Shown: positions 55,423 through 59,448 of the stretch, one piece after another
Position numbering within the stretch: the first letter of the stretch is position 1
How the letters are laid out: each line of letters starts with the position of its first letter
Source of the DNA: Alphaproteobacteria bacterium PA4
GTDB lineage: Bacteria > Pseudomonadota > Alphaproteobacteria > Sphingomonadales > Sphingomonadaceae
NCBI GenBank assembly: GCA_002256005.1
Contig: NKIQ01000020.1
Span: forward strand, 1 to 59,448
Direction of reading: 5' to 3'
Length of the DNA stretch: 59,448 nt
The notes under the pieces: generated by a model
Told to the model about the DNA's origin: nothing
Databases searched by the model: none
What the model saw: the letters and a program-made list of their open reading frames with translations, nothing else
Made by a program: the position numbers and the translations under genes

Positions 55423-56093
55423 GCGGGAAGCACTCTTGCCAGCAGGAAACCGTCCCAATGCTTGGCACCGACGGTCTGGATTGCGGTCGCCAGCAGGCGC
55501 GGCTCGGCCTTGACCGCATCGAACAAGGCGCGGGTGCCGGTGACGCGCGGGTCGGAATGGTCGGGGTCGAGGATTGCGCCTTCGCGCACGACATTGTCGA
55601 CGATGATCGTCGCCCCCGGCCGCGCCAATGCCAGCGCCGCCTGCAGATAGGCAACATTGCTGGGCTTGTCGGCGTCGATGAAGATCAGGTCGAAATCCCC
55701 TTCTCGGGCCGCGATCATCGTCGCCAGCGTCGCAACCGCCGGCCCGACGCGGATATCGACGCGACCACCGACGCCGGCGGCATCGAGGTTGCGCCGCGCC
55801 ACCGCGGCATGATGCGGCTCCAGTTCCAGCGTCACCAACCGCCCGTCCGCCGGCAGGGCCTGGGTGAGCCACAGGGTCGAATAGCCGCCGAGCGTCCCCA
55901 CTTCGAGAATGCGGCGGGCACCGACCATCAGCGCGAACAGCTGCAACATGCGCCCCTGCGCCGCCGACACGTCGATCGGCGGCAGGCCGGCGGCGGCATT
56001 GGCCGCCAGCGCGCCCACAAAGTTCGGATCGTCCGGAATCAGGCGGTCGACGATATAGGCGTCGACCGCCGCGGCGAGGCTATCGTCCGGCAG
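55419..56093 (-). CDS. O-methyltransferase, caffeoyl-CoA/catechol type
   Basis: Class I SAM methyltransferase: ILEVGTLGGYSTLWLTQALP, VTLELEPHHAAVARRNLDAAG, DLIFIDADKPSN, PGATIIVDNVVREG. Similarity begins upstream of the first canonical start (GTG 56018): the preceding codons read DDSLAAAVDAYIVDRLIPDD, the usual N-terminal helix of these enzymes. Only CTG codons at 56093 and 56099 are available there. AAGGA, in the end of the aldolase gene, lies six bases before CTG 56093. A CTG start is therefore proposed. Confidence 0.82.
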   Translation of the reverse strand: MPDDSLAAAVDAYIVDRLIPDDPNFVGALAANAAAGLPPIDVSAAQGRMLQLFALMVGARRILEVGTLGGYSTLWLTQALPADGRLVTLELEPHHAAVARRNLDAAGVGGRVDIRVGPAVATLATMIAAREGDFDLIFIDADKPSNVAYLQAALALARPGATIIVDNVVREGAILDPDHSDPRVTGTRALFDAVKAEPRLLATAIQTVGAKHWDGFLLARVLPA

Positions 56094-56095
56094 GG

Positions 56096-57013
56096 TCAGT
56101 CCTTGCCCAGATAGATGTCGACGATCTTGTCGAGCATCGCCATGGCTTCGGCGCGCGGGCGCTGGAAGGTGTTGCGGCCGATGATCGAGCCGTTGCCGCC
56201 GCCGTCGCGGATATCGCGGGCATCCTGATACACGGCATCGGCGCCCTTGGCGGCACCACCCGAGAACACCACGATACGGCGGCCGTTGAAGCAGGCCTTG
56301 GTCACATGCGCGACGCGCTTGGCCTGGGTGCTCCAGTCGCCGCCTTCATAGGACTTCTTGGCGTCCTTCTGCTCAATATGGTCGGTCGGCAGCTTGACCT
56401 TGATGATATGCGCGCCGGCCAGTGCCGCCATGTGCGCGGCATAGGCGCCGACATCCAGCGCCAGTTCGCCGGCCTTGGAAATCTCGCCGCCGCGCGGATA
56501 GGACCAGATGACGGTGGCGATGCCGACGGCCTTGGCCTCTGCCGACAGTTCGCGGATTTCCTCGATCAGCTCGAAAATGTCGTCGGCGCCCGGATAGATG
56601 GTGAAGCCGATTGCCGAGCAGCCGAGGCGCAGCGCATCGTCAACGGTGCCGGTGACGGCCTGGTTGATGCTGGTCGCCCAGCTGTTGGAGCTGTTCACCT
56701 TGAGGATGGTCGGGATCTGGCCGGCGAAGGTGTCGGCGCCCGCCTCGATCATGCCCAGCGGCGCCGCATAGGCCGACAGGCCGGCATCGATGGCCAGCTG
56801 GAAATGATAATGCGGGTCATAGGCATCCGGATTGGGCGCAAAGCTGCGCGCCGGGCCATGTTCGAAGCCCTGGTCGACCGGCAGGATCACCAGCTTGCCG
56901 GTGCCGCCCAGGCGGCCCTGCATCAGAATGCGCGCCAGATTGGCCTTGGTACCGGGATTGTCGGATTCATAGTTCGCCAGGATGGCGCGAACGGTGGGGG
57001 TCATGGCAGTCAT
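56096..57013 (-). CDS. Fructose-bisphosphate aldolase class I (DhnA/FbaB type)
   Basis: A 305-residue Schiff-base aldolase. VILPVDQGFEHGPARSF, AIGFTIYPGADD, VIWSYPRGG, and the lysine in HIIKVKLPTDHI, then VVFSGGAAKGADA, are characteristic of the archaeal-type class I enzymes. It splits fructose 1,6-bisphosphate. ATG 57013 or 57004. It follows pgk and a small conserved gene. Confidence 0.92.
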   Translation of the reverse strand: MTAMTPTVRAILANYESDNPGTKANLARILMQGRLGGTGKLVILPVDQGFEHGPARSFAPNPDAYDPHYHFQLAIDAGLSAYAAPLGMIEAGADTFAGQIPTILKVNSSNSWATSINQAVTGTVDDALRLGCSAIGFTIYPGADDIFELIEEIRELSAEAKAVGIATVIWSYPRGGEISKAGELALDVGAYAAHMAALAGAHIIKVKLPTDHIEQKDAKKSYEGGDWSTQAKRVAHVTKACFNGRRIVVFSGGAAKGADAVYQDARDIRDGGGNGSIIGRNTFQRPRAEAMAMLDKIVDIYLGKD

Positions 57014-57147
57014 GCGGAATCTCTCATCGTTGAAGGGAAAGCCAATCACGCAACGCGTGGTCGATACGCTGCATCGCTCAAAGGTCAACAGTGCCGAGCG
57101 TTATGGCTACCGGCTCATATGCTTTTGTCGCCCTTGCCGGTATCGCC

Positions 57148-57480
57148 TCATGCGCCGAAATGCTGCTCCGCCACCTGCACGAACAGTTCGAAAATGCTTT
57201 CGGCAATTTCACTGGCTTCGGTTTCGGTCATGGTTTTCAGCGTGTTGGCGACGGCGCCGATGACCAGTTGGCCATTTTCCACCACCGGGCCCGACCGCGT
57301 CATCCGCGTGGTGATCTCGTTGTAGATGATGCGCTCTTCCGGGCCGAAATCCTCGCCCTTCAGGTCGCGGATGGCGCGAAACGCCTCCCCCACCCGGTCA
57401 TGGATGCTGTCGGCGGAGCGCGCCAGCTTCCAGGCGGCAGGATAGAGTTTTTCCCACAGATGATCGGTATCAACCGGCAT
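57148..57480 (-). CDS. Conserved hypothetical protein between pgk and aldolase
   Basis: A 110-residue acidic, helical protein (PVDTDHLWEKLYPAAWKLAR at the start, TETEASEIAESIFELFVQVAEQHFG at the end). No family is recalled and no signal peptide or membrane helix is present. Eight bases separate it from pgk, so it is co-transcribed. The 134 bases after it before the aldolase show no obvious feature. Confidence 0.75.
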   Translation of the reverse strand: MPVDTDHLWEKLYPAAWKLARSADSIHDRVGEAFRAIRDLKGEDFGPEERIIYNEITTRMTRSGPVVENGQLVIGAVANTLKTMTETEASEIAESIFELFVQVAEQHFGA

Positions 57481-57488
57481 GATGCCCC

Positions 57489-58676
57489 CTATTCCCGTTC
57501 CAGTGCGGCGACGCCGGGCAGCACCTTGCCTTCCATCCATTCGAGGAAGGCGCCGCCCGCGGTCGAAACAAAACTGAAGTCGCCGCCCACCCCGGCATGA
57601 TTCAGTGCCGCCACCGTATCGCCGCCGCCGGCCACCGACAACAGGCTGCCGCTTTGTGTCAATGCCGCAGCGATGCGGGCCAGCGCGACCGTGGCGCGGT
57701 CGAACGGCGGCGTTTCAAAGGCACCCAGCGGCCCGTTCCACACCAGGGTCCTGCAGGTCTTCAGCGCATCGCCCAGCGCCTCCACTGCCGATTCGCCCAG
57801 ATCGAGAATCATCTCGTCGGCGGCCACTTCATGGACGTTGCAGGTCCGGCTCGGCGCGTGCGCTGCGAACTGCTTCGCCACCACGACGTCATAGGGCAGA
57901 TGCACGGTGCAGCCCGCTGCCTCGGCGCGCGCCAGAATGTCGATCACCGTCGGTGCCAGGTCATGCTCGCACAGCGATCTGCCGACATCGACGCCGCGCG
58001 CTGCCAGAAACGTGTTGGCCATGCCGCCACCGATCATCAGATGGTCGACGCGTTCCACCAGATGCGTCAGCACATCAAGCTTCGACGACACCTTGGCACC
58101 GCCGACCACCGCCGCCACCGGATGCTCCGGCTGGCCCAGCGCGCGCTGCAGCGCTTCCAGCTCCGCCTGCATCGAGCGCCCGGCAAAGGCCGGCAGAACA
58201 TGCGCGAGACCCTCGGTCGAGGCATGCGCCCGGTGCGCCGCCGAAAAGGCGTCGTTTACATAGAAATCGCCCAGCGCCGCCAGTTCAGCGACAAACGCCG
58301 GGTCATTGGCTTCCTCGCCGGCATGGAAGCGCGTGTTCTCCAGCACCGCGACACTGCCCGGCGCCAGCGCCGCAATCTCACCCGCCACGCCCACGCAATC
58401 GCCGATGAATGCCACCGGCCGGCCCAGCACGTCCGCCAGCGCCTGCGCCACCGGCGCCAGGCTGTTCTTCGCATCGCGGCCCTTCGGCCGGCCGAAGTGC
58501 GACAGCACCAGCACCTTCGCGCCGCGATCGGCCAGCGCCGCAATCGTCGGCACCGCCGCCGTCAACCGCGTCGCATCGCCCACCACGCCGTCGGCCATCG
58601 GCACGTTCAAATCCGCCCGCACCAGCACACGCTGGCCGGTCAGGTCCGGCATGTCGTCGATGGTGCGGAAGCTCAT
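57489..58676 (-). CDS. pgk: Phosphoglycerate kinase
   Basis: A 395-residue [76 protein letters not shown] and the C-terminal [16 protein letters not shown]. It makes ATP from 1,3-bisphosphoglycerate. Between it and gap lies an inverted repeat. Confidence 0.97.
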   Translation of the reverse strand: MSFRTIDDMPDLTGQRVLVRADLNVPMADGVVGDATRLTAAVPTIAALADRGAKVLVLSHFGRPKGRDAKNSLAPVAQALADVLGRPVAFIGDCVGVAGEIAALAPGSVAVLENTRFHAGEEANDPAFVAELAALGDFYVNDAFSAAHRAHASTEGLAHVLPAFAGRSMQAELEALQRALGQPEHPVAAVVGGAKVSSKLDVLTHLVERVDHLMIGGGMANTFLAARGVDVGRSLCEHDLAPTVIDILARAEAAGCTVHLPYDVVVAKQFAAHAPSRTCNVHEVAADEMILDLGESAVEALGDALKTCRTLVWNGPLGAFETPPFDRATVALARIAAALTQSGSLLSVAGGGDTVAALNHAGVGGDFSFVSTAGGAFLEWMEGKVLPGVAALERE

Positions 58677-58707
58677 ATGGTGTTGCCCTGTTGGTGTTTG
58701 ATGTTCT

Positions 58708-58820
58708 GCCTCCGGCGGCTGGGGCATTGGGCCCCAGACCCCATTTGTTTGTCCACTGGCGCCGATATTGGCGCTTGGAATGAACGGGGTCTGGGGCCTC
58801 AGGCCCTAGCCGCCGGAGGC
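58708..58820. repeat. Dispersed inverted repeat, copy 2
   Basis: Outer arms GCCTCCGGCGGCTGGGGC... (from 58708) and ...CTAGCCGCCGGAGGC (to 58820) pair with a few mismatches. The left arm is nearly identical to that of the copy at 32406. A further small palindrome GCGCCGATATTGGCGC lies in the centre. It stands between the co-directional gap and pgk genes and may affect their relative expression. Confidence 0.88.
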
Positions 58821-58835
58821 TCTTTCTAGTTTATC

Positions 58836-59448
58836 TTACAGAAACTTCCCCATCGCCACGGCGGTATCGGCCATGCGGTTCGAGAAGCCCCATTCATTGT
58901 CGTACCAGGACACGACACGGACCAGATTGCTGCCGATGACCGCGGTTTCGAGGCTGTCGACGGTCGAGGAGGCCGGCGCGTGGTTGAGGTCGATCGAGAC
59001 CAGCGGCTCGTTGGTCCAGTCGAGGATGCCCTTCAGTTCGCCCTCGGCGGCCGCCTTCAGCGCGGCGTTGACTTCGTCCTTGGTCGTCGCCTTGCCGCTT
59101 TCGAAGGTCAGGTCGACAAGGCTGACGTTCGGCGTCGGCACGCGCACGGCAGAGCCGTCGAGCTTGCCTTTCAGCTGCGGCAGCACTTCGCCGACGGCGC
59201 GGGCGGCGCCGGTGGTGGTCGGGATCATCGACATGCCGGCGGCGCGGGCGCGGCGCGGATCGTCATGGATCTGGTCGAGGATCTTCTGGTCGTTGGTAAA
59301 GGCGTGGATGGTGGTCATCAGGCCCTTGACGATACCGAACTCGCGATCGAGCACCATGGCCACCGGTGCCAGGCAGTTGGTGGTGCAGCTGGCATTGGAA
59401 ACGATCTTGTGGTCGCCGGTCAGCTTGTCGTGGTTGACGCCATAGACG
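58836..59448 (-). CDS. gap: Glyceraldehyde-3-phosphate dehydrogenase (partial, 5' end outside window)
   Basis: The last 204 codons of GAPDH. Near the window edge the frame reads [12 protein letters not shown] with the catalytic Cys; further on are [28 protein letters not shown] and [14 protein letters not shown]. The start lies beyond base 59448. It oxidises glyceraldehyde-3-phosphate upstream of pgk. Confidence 0.96.
   Translation of the reverse strand, partial: VYGVNHDKLTGDHKIVSNASCTTNCLAPVAMVLDREFGIVKGLMTTIHAFTNDQKILDQIHDDPRRARAAGMSMIPTTTGAARAVGEVLPQLKGKLDGSAVRVPTPNVSLVDLTFESGKATTKDEVNAALKAAAEGELKGILDWTNEPLVSIDLNHAPASSTVDSLETAVIGSNLVRVVSWYDNEWGFSNRMADTAVAMGKFL

Overview
The window is 59.4 kb of GC-rich chromosome from an alphaproteobacterium, most likely in the order Sphingomonadales. 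The signs are PEPxxWA-type C-terminal sorting signals, a MetH split into two genes behind metF and an ArsR-methyltransferase regulator, S16 with a long Ala/Glu tail, a DUF6356 protein, and dense ATGA/GTGA gene overlaps. Assignment below the order is not possible from the sequence. No prophage, insertion sequence, CRISPR array or rRNA was seen. One tRNA (Met, CAT) is present.

Layout. 0-4.6 kb: DUF6356 protein, SxxK serine hydrolase, two tandem PEPxxWA-CTERM exported proteins, and a YCII-like protein coupled to an ECF sigma factor. 4.6-8.6 kb (minus): CHASE2 membrane protein without output domain, a Cys-containing exported protein and an exported M48 metallopeptidase in one operon. 8.9-10.6 kb: YghU-type GST, hotdog thioesterase and a globin-like protein, all overlapping. 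10.6-16.3 kb (minus): ArsR/methyltransferase, metF, metH N-half and metH C-half, with a perfect palindrome just upstream of the first start codon. 16.4-24.2 kb: MlaA lipoprotein, methyltransferase, small lipoprotein, acyl-CoA dehydrogenase, a patatin-beta-barrel fusion and a GGDEF/EAL protein.

24.3-29.2 kb: ffh with an unusual structured leader and TTG start, then rpsP-rimM-[vapB-vapC-DUF1493-like]-trmD-rplS. A toxin-antitoxin pair and an extra gene sit inside this otherwise conserved translation operon. 30-32.4 kb: ybgC-tolQ-tolR-tolA. The partner genes tolB-pal lie 5.7 kb away on the opposite strand, followed by fmt-truA; DUF481, 2OG-dioxygenase and alkaline phosphatase genes lie between. 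40-44 kb: nuclease, tRNA-Met, isoaspartyl peptidase, YCII protein, HExxxH membrane protein and nitronate monooxygenase.

44-50.1 kb (minus): nuoABCD-EF, interleaved with four tiny membrane-protein genes and an NTF2-like gene. The cluster ends at nuoF; nuoG-N are not here. 50.3-51.0 kb: a strikingly AT-rich orphan gene. 51-59.4 kb (minus): M28 peptidase, inositol-monophosphatase family protein, DUF5694 protein, and a carbon-metabolism run in the order (transcription direction) gap (cut by the window edge), pgk, a small conserved protein, class I aldolase, O-methyltransferase and thiE.

Several families of palindromic intergenic repeats are dispersed in the window. One is a 113-127 bp inverted repeat present twice (32.4 and 58.7 kb). 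Another REP-like element is read in frame into the N terminus of metH.
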